10,841 nt of DNA from Burkholderiales bacterium. Lineage in GTDB: Bacteria > Pseudomonadota > Gammaproteobacteria > Burkholderiales > Thiobacillaceae. Of this stretch, positions 1-6,887 are shown one piece after another (position 1 is the first letter of the stretch; every line of letters begins with the position of its first letter). The stretch spans positions 1-10,841 of the forward strand of contig SXTL01000068.1 of assembly GCA_005790965.1 (NCBI GenBank), in the 5' to 3' direction. The notes beneath the pieces were generated by a model. The model was not told where the DNA came from, ran no database searches, and saw only the letters and a program-made list of their open reading frames with translations. A program made the position numbers and the translations under genes.

Positions 1-57
1 GACCAAAAAAAAAAAGATTTTGAGGCTGCTTGCTAAAAACAGTATGTATCTCCTACT
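1..57. other. Unassigned AT-rich leader before the gyrB remnant
   Basis: This stretch opens with a run of eleven A (5-15) and is visibly poorer in G and C than the rest of the window. The frame used by the following gyrB sequence is closed here by TAA at 34-36, and the third frame is closed by TGA at 21-23. None of the three forward frames gives the GyrB residues that should precede the N-V-E-K-A-R-F motif. Since this is the window edge, poor-quality contig-end sequence or a misjoin is as plausible as a real rearrangement. Confidence 0.5.
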
Positions 58-1110
58 ATGCCATTCTCCAGGAATGTGGAAAAGGCCCGCTTTGACAAGA
101 TGTTGTCCTCACAAGAGGTGGTCACTTTGATCACGGCTATGGGCACAGGCATCGGCAAGGACGATTACAACCCCGCCAAGCTCCGCTACCACCGCATTAT
201 TATCATGACCGACGCGGATGTGGACGGTTCTCACAACCGCACCCTGTTGCTCACTTTCTTCAACCGGCAGATGCCCGAACTGCTTGAGCGCGGCCACATC
301 TATATTGCCCAGCCGCCGCTGTACTAGGTCAAGCAAGGTCGACGCGAAAATTACCTCAAGGACGAGCAGGAGTTGCGCCAATATCTGCTGCGCACGGCTT
401 TGGATGGTGCACAGCTAATTCCGAGTACAGGCGCCGAGGCCCTCGAAAAAAGCGCCTTCGAGAAGATTGCGCGCCAGTTTCTGTTAGCGGTCGCGGTGAT
501 TGAGCGACTCAGCCGGAGAATGGATATTGATGTTTTGTATGCCTTGCTCAAGCAGCCAAAGCTGGACCTGCTGACAAAAAACGGCGCCGAAACGGGTGCG
601 GCCCGCTTGGCGGCAACTTTGGGCGGCGAGGATATGCAGTGCGCGGCCCGTTTTGACGAGGCCGAAGGGCGCTGGAGCATCGAGATTGAACGAATGCGCC
701 ATGGCATTACCCATGTCACAACCCTCGACCCTGATTTTGTCCAAACTGGCGACTACGAGCAAATGGCCCAGACGGCGGAGATTCTTGATGGCCTAATACA
801 GACCGGGGCCGAAATCCGCCGTGGTGACGCCTCTGCTGCCATTCGCGAGTTCAAGGACGCCCTGGATTGGCTGTTGGTCGAGGCCAAGCGCGGTCTGGGT
901 ATTCAGCGCTACAAAGGTTTGGGCGAGATGAATCCTGGACAACTCTGGGAAACCACTATGGACCCGAGCGTCCGTCGCCTGCTTCGCGTACAGATCGAGG
1001 ATGCGATCGCCGCCGACGAGATTTTCACCACTCTGATGGGCGAAGAAGTCGAACCGCGGCGGCGCTTTATTGAGACTAATGCGCTGGGGGTACGGAATCT
1101 GGATGTGTGA
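58..1110 (+). pseudogene. gyrB: DNA gyrase subunit B, C-terminal part with in-frame amber stop
   Basis: GyrB is the ATPase subunit of DNA gyrase, which introduces negative supercoils. Clear GyrB homology starts at 73 with N-V-E-K-A-R-F, near residue 452 of the E. coli protein by my memory of that sequence. The whole ATPase and transducer half is therefore absent. The Toprim metal motif D-A-D-V-D-G-S-H is present, as are I-A-Q-P-P-L-Y, the Q-R-Y-K-G-L-G-E-M-N-P signature and a typical end (N-A-L-G-V-R-N-L-D-V). About 345 codons remain, close to the E. coli length for this part, so the proteobacterial insert is kept. At 325-327 a TAG stands where GyrB normally has Lys (P-P-L-Y-K-V-K); the same frame continues without a shift to TGA at 1108-1110. 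Two other residues depart from consensus: Asn at 235-237 (usually Ile in G-S-H-I-R-T) and Asn at 262-264 (usually Tyr in F-F-Y-R-Q). Everything after 330 looks well conserved. It could be a decayed partial copy, or intact gyrB misread at a contig end. The ATG at 58 is only the first one in the open stretch, not a native start. Confidence 0.85.
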
Positions 1111-1160
1111 GGCATTGAAATAGCGATCAGACCAGACCCTATTTCGCTCGCGTTAAATGA

Positions 1161-1187
1161 AAAAAGGGGCCAGACAGGCCCCTTTTT
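1161..1187. terminator. Bidirectional hairpin terminator between gyrB and the peroxiredoxin gene
   Basis: A GGGGCC stem (1166-1171) pairs with GGCCCC (1177-1182) across a 5-base loop, AGACA. It is flanked by five A on the left and five T on the right, which extend the stem or act as U-tracts in either direction. It sits between two convergent genes, about 50 bp past the gyrB stop and 18 bp past the peroxiredoxin stop. One hairpin can thus serve both strands as a factor-independent terminator. Confidence 0.9.
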
Positions 1188-1204
1188 CTATCGTCCCCAA
1201 GCGA

Positions 1205-1807
1205 TCAGAGTTCGGCCGCGTGCTGGGCGAGGTACTCGGCGACCCCGGCGGTGCTGGCCTTCATGCCGGCCTTGCCTTTGTTCCAACCCGCCGGGCAAAC
1301 TTCGCCATGCTCTTCGAAGAACTGTAGGGCATCGACCATGCGCAGCATTTCGTCGACATTGCGCCCAAGGGGCAGATCGTTGACAACCTGGTGACGAACC
1401 AGGCCGGCTGTGTCGATCAGGAAGGAGCCGCGCAGAGCGACGCCCGGGTCCACTTCCAAGTCGTAAGCCTGAGTGACGGCGTGACGGATATCGGCGACCA
1501 GCGGATAACCGACTTGGCCAATGCCGCCGTTGTTAATTGGGGTGTTCTTCCAGGCCAGGTGGGTGAAGTGGGAGTCAATGGAGACGCCGATGACCTCTAC
1601 CCCACGCTGCTTGAAGTCGTTCAGGCGATGGTCGAAGGCGAGCAGCTCGGACGGGCAGACGAAGGTGAAGTCCAGCGGGTAGAAAAAGATCACACCATAT
1701 TTGCCCTTGAGGTAACTGGACAGGTTGAAGGTTTCGTTGATGCTGTTATCGCCCATGACGGCGATGGCGGTGAAATCGGGTGCTTGCTTGCCAACTAGTA
1801 CGGCCAT
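1205..1807 (-). CDS. Typical 2-Cys peroxiredoxin (AhpC/Prx1 family)
   Basis: This cytosolic thiol peroxidase reduces H2O2, organic hydroperoxides and probably peroxynitrite, and is recycled by a thioredoxin or AhpF-type reductase. The protein has 200 aa, normal for the family. The active site is P44-x3-T48-x2-C51 within F-T-F-V-C-P-S-E, with C51 the peroxidatic cysteine and R126 (A-L-R-G-S-F) the supporting arginine. The resolving cysteine is C171 in E-V-C-P-A-G-W, as in dimeric 2-Cys enzymes. A G-G-I-G motif lies at 94-97, but the C-terminal Tyr-Phe of hyperoxidation-sensitive eukaryotic enzymes is absent, so I infer a robust bacterial type. The ATG at 1807 has a good GAGAGGA ribosome binding site 8 bases upstream. 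The gene follows topB on the same strand after a 124-bp gap, so it probably has its own promoter there. No reductase gene lies beside it. It resembles gammaproteobacterial AhpC-like proteins, but since E. coli AhpC is a distinct subgroup I leave the symbol blank. Confidence 0.95.
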   Translation of the reverse strand: MAVLVGKQAPDFTAIAVMGDNSINETFNLSSYLKGKYGVIFFYPLDFTFVCPSELLAFDHRLNDFKQRGVEVIGVSIDSHFTHLAWKNTPINNGGIGQVGYPLVADIRHAVTQAYDLEVDPGVALRGSFLIDTAGLVRHQVVNDLPLGRNVDEMLRMVDALQFFEEHGEVCPAGWNKGKAGMKASTAGVAEYLAQHAAEL

Positions 1808-1815
1808 GATGAATT

Positions 1816-1822
1816 TCCTCTC
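1816..1822 (-). promoter_or_regulatory. Ribosome binding site of the peroxiredoxin gene
   Basis: On the minus strand GAGAGGA ends 8 bases before the ATG at 1807-1805. It is the strongest Shine-Dalgarno match on this strand and fixes the peroxiredoxin start. Confidence 0.8.
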
Positions 1823-1850
1823 GAGAATTGGTAATGAAACAGAATGCCCA

Positions 1851-1888
1851 CCCCTTAATACACGATAAATTTACTGCAGTATTAGGGG
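1851..1888. repeat. Imperfect inverted repeat with a central palindrome upstream of the peroxiredoxin gene
   Basis: The arms CCCCTTAATAC (1851-1861) and GTATTAGGGG (1879-1888) pair over ten bases with one bulged T, around a 17-base loop. A perfect 10-bp palindrome, TACTGCAGTA, overlaps the right arm at 1872-1881. This lies in the 124-bp gap between the topB stop and the peroxiredoxin start. On the minus strand the left arm also reads TATTAA (1860-1855), a possible -10 element, though I see no good -35. It could be an operator, or a hairpin at the end of the topB transcript. There is no U-tract, so a classical terminator is unlikely. The remainder of the gap holds nothing else I can identify. 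Confidence 0.5.
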
Positions 1889-1931
1889 CGGGGAAAGGGG
1901 GATCGGTTATTTATTTGTGAATGCGTCCGTC

Positions 1932-4712
1932 TCAACTGGACTTGCGTGGCTTGGCCGCCGTTTTGGCGGCGGATTTTGTGGCGGATTTGGCGACGGATTT
2001 CGGCGCAACTTTGTCAGAGGTCTTTGGCTTAGCCTTGGGGGTCGCTTTTTTTGGGGCGGCGGGCTTATCACCCTTAGCTTCGAGCAGGGCCAAGGCATCT
2101 TCGAGGCTGAAGCCGTCTTGGGGACGATCTTTGGGCAAGGAGGCGTTGATCTTGCCGTGCTGTACATAGGGGCCAAAACGGCCCGGCTTGAGCAGAACCG
2201 GCTTGCCATCGGCCGGGTGTGTACCCAGTGTGATGCCGCCGGTCGCCGCCTTGCCCGCGCCACGCTTGGGGTCGCGTGGCGGAAATTCAAACACCACCTT
2301 GCCCTGTTTAGGATCCCAAGCGAGGAAGGCCTCAAAGGGGCGCCGGGTGCGGGCCGAAACAAAACCGGTCATGAGCTCGGTTTTGCCGGATTCAAGGAGT
2401 TTCTGCATTTGCTCCGGCGCAATGATTTGCTGGAGAATGGTTTGTCCACTGCGGAAATCACAGGCCTTCTCGGCGCCTAGACTGCGCTCACAGGCATAGA
2501 CGCTGCCGACGGGATAGACTTGGGCGGCGCACTTTGGGCAAGGGCCCAATGCGGTCAGACCGGTCAGATCGACGGGTTCATTGCCCTCGCCGGGTTGCGG
2601 CTCACCGAAATCAAATTCGGGCTGTTTCTCGTCGTTGAGACGAATCTCGGCATCGAAGGGACGCCCCAGCTTGCTCCGGAAACCGGTCAGCGGGCCGATG
2701 CGCCCGGTGCTTAGGAGAGTTTCCATCTCGGCGACTTCAATTTGCCGCCCGGCTACAATCTTCCAGGCGCCCCAGTCACAGGACTGACAGGCGTACTTCT
2801 TGTAGTTTTCCTGGATGTGACCGCCACACTTTGGGCACGGAGCGGCCAGGGTGGCAAAGTCGCCGATGATGTCGGCGTCCTGGTGGGCTTTAATTTGGCC
2901 GACCATGCGCTCAGTCATGGTGGCGATGTCCTGCATGAAGGTAGAACGCGCGAGCCGACCCTGCTCCATCTCTTTGAGCCGCAGCTCCCAGTCGCCGGTC
3001 AGTTCGGGCGAGCAGAGCTCGTCAATCTTCAGGCCACGCAAGGCGATTAGGAGCTGGAAGGCCTTGGTGGTCGGAATTAGCTCCCGGCCCTCGCGGTACA
3101 GATATCGCTCGGTGAGGAGGCCTTCGATGATGGCCGCACGCGTCGCAGGAGTGCCCAGACCGCGCCCGGCCATGGCCGCACGCAGGTCTTCGTCGTCGAC
3201 CATTTTGCCCGCCCCTTCCATGGCGGAAAGGAGCGTGGCCTCGTTGTAGCGGGCTGGGGGGCGGGTTTGGTTGGCCTTTATGGTCACCGTGGTGTTATCA
3301 ACATTTTCGCCAGGTGCGACCGGAACCAGCGGCGGGCCGTCTTCATCACCTTCGCTGCCCTTGCCATAGACCGAAAGCCAGCCCGGCTGGATGAGGACCT
3401 TGCCCTCGGTCTTGAAGGCATCGGCCTGAATGCGGGTGATGCGGCTGGTGACGAGGTACTCGGCGGGCGGATAGAAGATGGCCAGAAAACGCCGGGTGAC
3501 GAGATCGTACAGCTTGTGTTCGATCTCACTGAGCCCCTTGGGTGGGGTGCCGGTCGGGATGATGGCAAAGTGATCGGAGATCTTGCTATTGTCGAAGATG
3601 CGTTTATTTGGACGCACCCAGCCACTCTTGGTGATCTGCTTGGCGAGGGGTGCGTATTCCACTGGCAGGCCCGCCAAGATGGTGCCAATCTGACTGACAT
3701 AGTCCTCGGGCAGGGCGCGGGCGTCGGTCCGCGGGTAGGTTAGCACCTTATGTTTTTCGTACAGGGCTTGGGCCAGGCTTAGGGTGGTTTTGGCCGAGAA
3801 ACCAAAACGGCTGTTGGCCTCGCGCTGCAGGCTGGTCAGGTCAAACAATAGAGGTGACATCCGCGTTGAGGGTTTGGTGTCTTCACTCACCACGCCGGTT
3901 TGACCCAGGCAGCGATCGTGAATGACCTGAGCACGGTTTTCGTCCCAGAGCCGGGTCGCGCTCGCGTCTTCATCGTCGGATTTTTTGTGGCCTTCGTTGA
4001 ACCAGCGGCCGGTATAACGGCCAGCCGCGCACGCAAACTCTGCCTCGATTTCCCAATAATCGCGCGCGACAAAGCGGCGGATTTTTTCCTCGCGCTCGAC
4101 CAGAAGGGTCAGGGTCGGGGTCTGGACCCGCCCCACTGTGGTGAGGTGAAAACCGCCGTTCTTGGAGTTGAAGGCGGTCATCGCCCGGGTGCCGTTGATG
4201 CCGACCAGCCAGTCTGACTCGGAACGGCACATGGCCGCATCGCGCAGCCCGTTCAACTCGGCCGCGGGGCGTAGGGTTTGGAAGCCTGCTTGGATGGCCT
4301 GTTTGGTCATCGATTGGAGCCAGAGGCGTTCGACCGGTTTCTTGATCGCGCTGTGTTGGACGATATAGCTGAAGATCAGTTCGCCTTCACGCCCCGCGTC
4401 GCAGGCATTGATTAGGCCATCGACCTCTTTGCGCTTAGCCAGGCGGGCTAGAAGCTTCAGCCGCGATTCCGTTTTCTCAATGGGCAGGAGGTCAAAATGG
4501 GGCGGTATGACGGGCAGGTGAGTGAATGACCACTTCCCGCGTTTGACTTCAAATTCCTCGGGTGCGGCGATCTCGACGAGGTGACCGATGGCCGAGGAGA
4601 GAACAAACGCTTCGCTCTCAAAATAATCATCGTGGCGGGTGAAGCCGCCCAAGGCGCGGGCAATGTCAGCCGCTACGGAAGGCTTTTCGGCGATGATAAG
4701 TTTTTTGCTCAC
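1932..4712 (-). CDS. topB: DNA topoisomerase III, long proteobacterial form with zinc ribbons and lysine-rich tail
   Basis: A type IA topoisomerase that passes single strands through a transient 5'-phosphotyrosine break and can decatenate DNA. From the GTG start at 4712 it has 926 aa, much longer than E. coli TopB (about 650). The Toprim domain opens with I-I-A-E-K-P-S (E9) and carries the acidic motif C-D-A-G-R-E-G-E (D105, E109). Gly107 replaces the second Asp of the usual D-x-D-x-E, as I recall in other long topoisomerase III proteins. The catalytic tyrosine is Y326 in L-T-Y-P-R-T-D. G-L-G-T-P-A-T-R-A (518-526) is a family signature. Two four-Cys zinc ribbons follow (626/629/642/645 and 725/728/741/751), each leading into a repeat with G-R-P-F or R-R-P-F. 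Next come a T-H-P-A-D-G-K-P-V-L-L-K-P-G-R-F-G-P-Y-V module (about 830-857) and a Lys/Ala/Pro tail (882-926). An upstream TTG at 4730 would add six residues; the GTG gives the family-typical M-S-K-K-L-I-I-A-E-K. It lies 41 bp after smg, as in many Betaproteobacteria. It can be misnamed topA because of the zinc ribbons. Confidence 0.93.
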   Translation of the reverse strand: MSKKLIIAEKPSVAADIARALGGFTRHDDYFESEAFVLSSAIGHLVEIAAPEEFEVKRGKWSFTHLPVIPPHFDLLPIEKTESRLKLLARLAKRKEVDGLINACDAGREGELIFSYIVQHSAIKKPVERLWLQSMTKQAIQAGFQTLRPAAELNGLRDAAMCRSESDWLVGINGTRAMTAFNSKNGGFHLTTVGRVQTPTLTLLVEREEKIRRFVARDYWEIEAEFACAAGRYTGRWFNEGHKKSDDEDASATRLWDENRAQVIHDRCLGQTGVVSEDTKPSTRMSPLLFDLTSLQREANSRFGFSAKTTLSLAQALYEKHKVLTYPRTDARALPEDYVSQIGTILAGLPVEYAPLAKQITKSGWVRPNKRIFDNSKISDHFAIIPTGTPPKGLSEIEHKLYDLVTRRFLAIFYPPAEYLVTSRITRIQADAFKTEGKVLIQPGWLSVYGKGSEGDEDGPPLVPVAPGENVDNTTVTIKANQTRPPARYNEATLLSAMEGAGKMVDDEDLRAAMAGRGLGTPATRAAIIEGLLTERYLYREGRELIPTTKAFQLLIALRGLKIDELCSPELTGDWELRLKEMEQGRLARSTFMQDIATMTERMVGQIKAHQDADIIGDFATLAAPCPKCGGHIQENYKKYACQSCDWGAWKIVAGRQIEVAEMETLLSTGRIGPLTGFRSKLGRPFDAEIRLNDEKQPEFDFGEPQPGEGNEPVDLTGLTALGPCPKCAAQVYPVGSVYACERSLGAEKACDFRSGQTILQQIIAPEQMQKLLESGKTELMTGFVSARTRRPFEAFLAWDPKQGKVVFEFPPRDPKRGAGKAATGGITLGTHPADGKPVLLKPGRFGPYVQHGKINASLPKDRPQDGFSLEDALALLEAKGDKPAAPKKATPKAKPKTSDKVAPKSVAKSATKSAAKTAAKPRKSS

Positions 4713-4753
4713 GGGGCGTGATCTTTGCAAGTGATTGGCGGGGGTGGGCGCGA

Positions 4754-5209
4754 TTAGTGCAGCGTGGGCTGGTAATCATCTTCGCCCCGCACCAGGTCTT
4801 CCAGCCACAAGGCATCGCCGGGACCGTGCAAGCGGTTGATGGCCAGAAGGGCAATCCACTTGATCTTCTCTGCGGCAACTTCGGCATCTTCCAGGGCCAG
4901 GGCGCGATCAATAATCCATTCCCGGGCGTGGGCCGGCAGAAGACCGGAGGCCTCCAGGAAGAAGAGAAAATCGATCCCCTCGACGGCGAGACGCTGTTGC
5001 TCATACGCCGTGTAGCAGCGGGTGGCTTGGCTGTCGGGATAGGGCTCGGCGTCCGAGAGCTGGTTCATTGCCTCCAGCCAGTTGAGGGCGCGGTCGATAT
5101 CGTCGGCGTCAAATCCCACCGCGCTGAGCTTGCTGGACAGAAGATCGTTATCAGGCGCCCGATCGGTCACCAGATAATTATCGTAGAGGTAGAGGAGGAT
5201 ATCGAACAT
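4754..5209 (-). CDS. smg: Smg family protein (DUF494)
   Basis: The 151-aa product matches the Smg/DUF494 family: M-F-D-I-L-L-Y-L-Y-D-N-Y at the start, A-L-N-W-L-E-A about a third of the way in, Y-T-A-Y-E-Q-Q-R-L then F-L-F-F-L-E in the middle, and an acidic, helical C-terminus. E. coli Smg has a similar length (about 157 aa). I see no signal peptide, membrane segment or catalytic motif, so a soluble helical protein is likely. The biochemical role is not firmly established. A link to DNA processing is inferred only from its regular position between dprA and a topoisomerase gene. A TTG at 5221 would add four residues, but the ATG at 5209 aligns with the family start. The start lies 12 bp after the dprA stop with no clear Shine-Dalgarno, which suggests translational coupling. 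Confidence 0.92.
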   Translation of the reverse strand: MFDILLYLYDNYLVTDRAPDNDLLSSKLSAVGFDADDIDRALNWLEAMNQLSDAEPYPDSQATRCYTAYEQQRLAVEGIDFLFFLEASGLLPAHAREWIIDRALALEDAEVAAEKIKWIALLAINRLHGPGDALWLEDLVRGEDDYQPTLH

Positions 5210-5221
5210 AGGGGCGACCAA

Positions 5222-6307
5222 TTAGTAGAGGCGCTGGAACCGTCCGCCGGGCAAAGACGCCACGCGACCTTCCAGCTCGTGCGTAAGTAGCATGGCCGAT
5301 AGGCTATCGACCGTCAAGCCACTGCGTTCTTGGAGTTGGTCCAGGCTGAGCGGGCCGTTGTCCAGCAAGGACAGGAGAGCGCTAGCGGGGGCGGTGTTGG
5401 GGTCGGCCAACCCGTTGGTGGTCGAAGGGGTTAAGGGCAGATGCAGTTCCTCGAGGATGTCATTGGCCGATTCGACGAGTTTGGCCCCATCGCGAATCAG
5501 GCGGTGACAGCCGCGTACTAAGGGGTTGTGAATTGAACCTGGCAGGGCAAACACCTCGCGGCCCTGCTCGCCGGCTAAGCGAGCCGTGATTAGTGAGCCC
5601 GATTCAAGGGCGGCTTCGACGACCAGGACGCCAAGCGACAGCCCGCTGATGATGCGGTTGCGGCGTGGACAGTGGCCCGGGCGCGGCGGTGTTCCGATGG
5701 GAAATTCGGACACGAGGGCCCCGCTGAGGGCGAGTTCATGCGCAAGGGCACGGTTCTTGGCGGGATAGACCCGATCTAACCCCGTGCCGACCACGGCAAC
5801 TCCGCTGCCATTGCCTGTCAACCCGCCGCGATGGGCGGCGGTATCGATGCCATCCGCCAGGCCGCTGACGATGGTGAGCCCGCTTGCAGCGAGCGTCTCG
5901 GCAAAGGCCTCGGCATCGCGGCGCCCCTGCACGCTGGCGTTGCGCGAACCAACGATGGCGAGCAGGGGCCGTGACAGCGCGGCGGGGTTGCCTTTGACAT
6001 ACAGCCAGGGCGGCGCACCCGGGACGGCTTGCAGGGCCTCGGGATAGGCAGGGTCGGTGATAGGAATGAGGTGGGCATCTGCGGCGGCCAGCCAGTTCAG
6101 GCCGCTTTGCACGGCGGCATCGGCTTCTGTGCTGCGTAGCGCGGCAGCGCGGGCTGGTCCGATGAGAGAGGCGAGGGTGGAGTGGCTGGCCGCACAGACG
6201 GTGGCCGCACTGTCAAAGGCGCCCAAAAGGCGTAACACGGCCTCCGGGCCTAGGCCGGGCACCGCTTCCAGACGCAACCAGAATTCACTTTCGGTGTTGA
6301 CAGGCAT
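5222..6307 (-). CDS. dprA: DNA processing protein DprA (Smf)
   Basis: DprA binds incoming single-stranded DNA and loads RecA during natural transformation; it is also widely kept in species not known to be competent. From the ATG at 6307 the protein has 361 aa, normal for the family. Residues 1-60 form a SAM/HhH-like helical region (A-V-P-G-L-G). The Rossmann-like core includes V-G-S-R-N-A-S (119-125), S-G-L-A-D-G-I-D-T-A-A-H (148-159) and P-R-R-N-R-I-I-S-G-L-S (214-224). The residue before that last motif is Cys213, where Phe is usual. The last 50 residues form the winged-helix DprA C-terminal domain (L-L-S-L-L-D-N-G-P-L-S-L-D-Q-L). The open frame extends 30 codons upstream, but that part is not DprA-like and overlaps the def promoter and start, so I reject it. 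A GGAAGG (minus strand, 6326-6321) lies 13 bases before the ATG, slightly far for a ribosome binding site. The gene heads the dprA-smg-topB unit. Confidence 0.94.
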   Translation of the reverse strand: MPVNTESEFWLRLEAVPGLGPEAVLRLLGAFDSAATVCAASHSTLASLIGPARAAALRSTEADAAVQSGLNWLAAADAHLIPITDPAYPEALQAVPGAPPWLYVKGNPAALSRPLLAIVGSRNASVQGRRDAEAFAETLAASGLTIVSGLADGIDTAAHRGGLTGNGSGVAVVGTGLDRVYPAKNRALAHELALSGALVSEFPIGTPPRPGHCPRRNRIISGLSLGVLVVEAALESGSLITARLAGEQGREVFALPGSIHNPLVRGCHRLIRDGAKLVESANDILEELHLPLTPSTTNGLADPNTAPASALLSLLDNGPLSLDQLQERSGLTVDSLSAMLLTHELEGRVASLPGGRFQRLY

Positions 6308-6343
6308 TGCATGCGGACTGCCTTCCGGGCGAGTCTCTCCCGC

Positions 6344-6349
6344 TATAAT
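6344..6349 (+). promoter_or_regulatory. Sigma70-type -10 box for the def-fmt-rsmB unit
   Basis: A perfect TATAAT lies in the 76-bp gap between the divergent dprA and def starts, 34 bases before the def ATG. That puts transcription start near 6356 and gives a short leader. The -35 position (around 6321-6326, CCTTCC) matches TTGACA poorly, and there is no extended -10 TGn. The assignment rests on the -10 alone plus its location. A dprA promoter must also lie in or near this gap, but I cannot identify one. Confidence 0.6.
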
Positions 6350-6383
6350 GCGCTCATTAAATACAGACTCATCGCAAACGGCA

Positions 6384-6887
6384 ATGGCCTTGCTCAAAAT
6401 TCTTCATTTTCCCGACCCGCGTTTGCAGACGGTAGCCAAGCCCGTGTCCGCAGTGGATGACGCGCTTCGGCAACTGGCGGCCGATATGGCCGAGACCATG
6501 TACGCTGCGCCGGGGATTGGCTTGGCCGCGACCCAGGTGGATCGGCATATTCGCCTGGTCGTGATCGACATCAGCGAGGAAAAGGATCAGCTGCTCACCC
6601 TTATTAACCCGGAGATTGTCAGCCAGGCCGGGGCCAAAGAGGGCGAAGAGGGTTGCCTGTCGGTTCCGGGCATCTACGACAAGGTGACTCGCGCCGAGCA
6701 AGTGCGGATTCGCGCCTTGGATCTGAACGGACAGTCGTTTGAGCGGGAGGCCGAGGGTCTGTTGGCGGTTTGTATTCAGCATGAGATTGACCACTTGGAG
6801 GGCCGAGTTTTTGTCGATCATCTGTCGCGCCTCAAGCAGGGCCGTATTCGCAAGAAACTGCAAAAACTCGATCGCGAGACCATGTAA
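6384..6887 (+). CDS. def: Peptide deformylase
   Basis: This metallohydrolase (Fe2+ in vivo) removes the N-formyl group from nascent peptides as they leave the ribosome. The 167-aa length matches the E. coli enzyme (169). All three signature motifs are intact: G-I-G-L-A-A-T-Q (44-51), E-G-C-L-S-V-P-G (89-96) and Q-H-E-I-D-H-L-E-G (132-140). Metal ligands are C91, H133 and H137, and E134 is the catalytic base. The basic C-terminal helix (R-I-R-K-K-L-Q-K-L) agrees with the part known to contact the ribosome in E. coli. The frame stays open far upstream, to 6057, but that is read-through of antisense dprA. The ATG at 6384 gives the family start (M-A-L-L-K-I-L-H-F-P-D-P-R-L). No clear ribosome binding site precedes it. 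Its stop overlaps the fmt start by one base (TAATG), so the two are likely co-translated. Confidence 0.97.
   Translation: MALLKILHFPDPRLQTVAKPVSAVDDALRQLAADMAETMYAAPGIGLAATQVDRHIRLVVIDISEEKDQLLTLINPEIVSQAGAKEGEEGCLSVPGIYDKVTRAEQVRIRALDLNGQSFEREAEGLLAVCIQHEIDHLEGRVFVDHLSRLKQGRIRKKLQKLDRETM

Noticed and set aside
5..15. Poly-A run as a terminator U-tract or regulatory slippage site
   Set aside because: No hairpin precedes or follows it and it sits at the window edge, where sequence reliability is doubtful.
373..1110. Separate gene starting at TTG 373 in the gyrB region
   Set aside because: The TTG is an ordinary Leu codon inside conserved GyrB sequence; the apparent start is only a result of the amber codon at 325-327.
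1391..1798. 135-aa open frame on the + strand opposite the peroxiredoxin gene
   Set aside because: It is fully antisense to a clear peroxiredoxin gene, has no recognisable motif or ribosome binding site, and arises from codon bias in GC-rich DNA.
1940..2080. Possible short tandem DNA repeat
   Set aside because: The irregular repeats correspond to Lys/Ala/Ser codons of the topB tail, with no constant period.
1917..2480. 187-aa open frame on the + strand antisense to the end of topB, Gly/Phe-rich at its start
   Set aside because: It is the complement of the Lys/Ala tail and zinc-ribbon region; the apparent repeats reflect the low-complexity tail codons of topB.
6057..6887. 276-aa version of peptide deformylase starting inside dprA
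   Set aside because: The extra 109 residues are antisense dprA and not deformylase-like; the ATG at 6384 gives the normal length and lies just downstream of a TATAAT.
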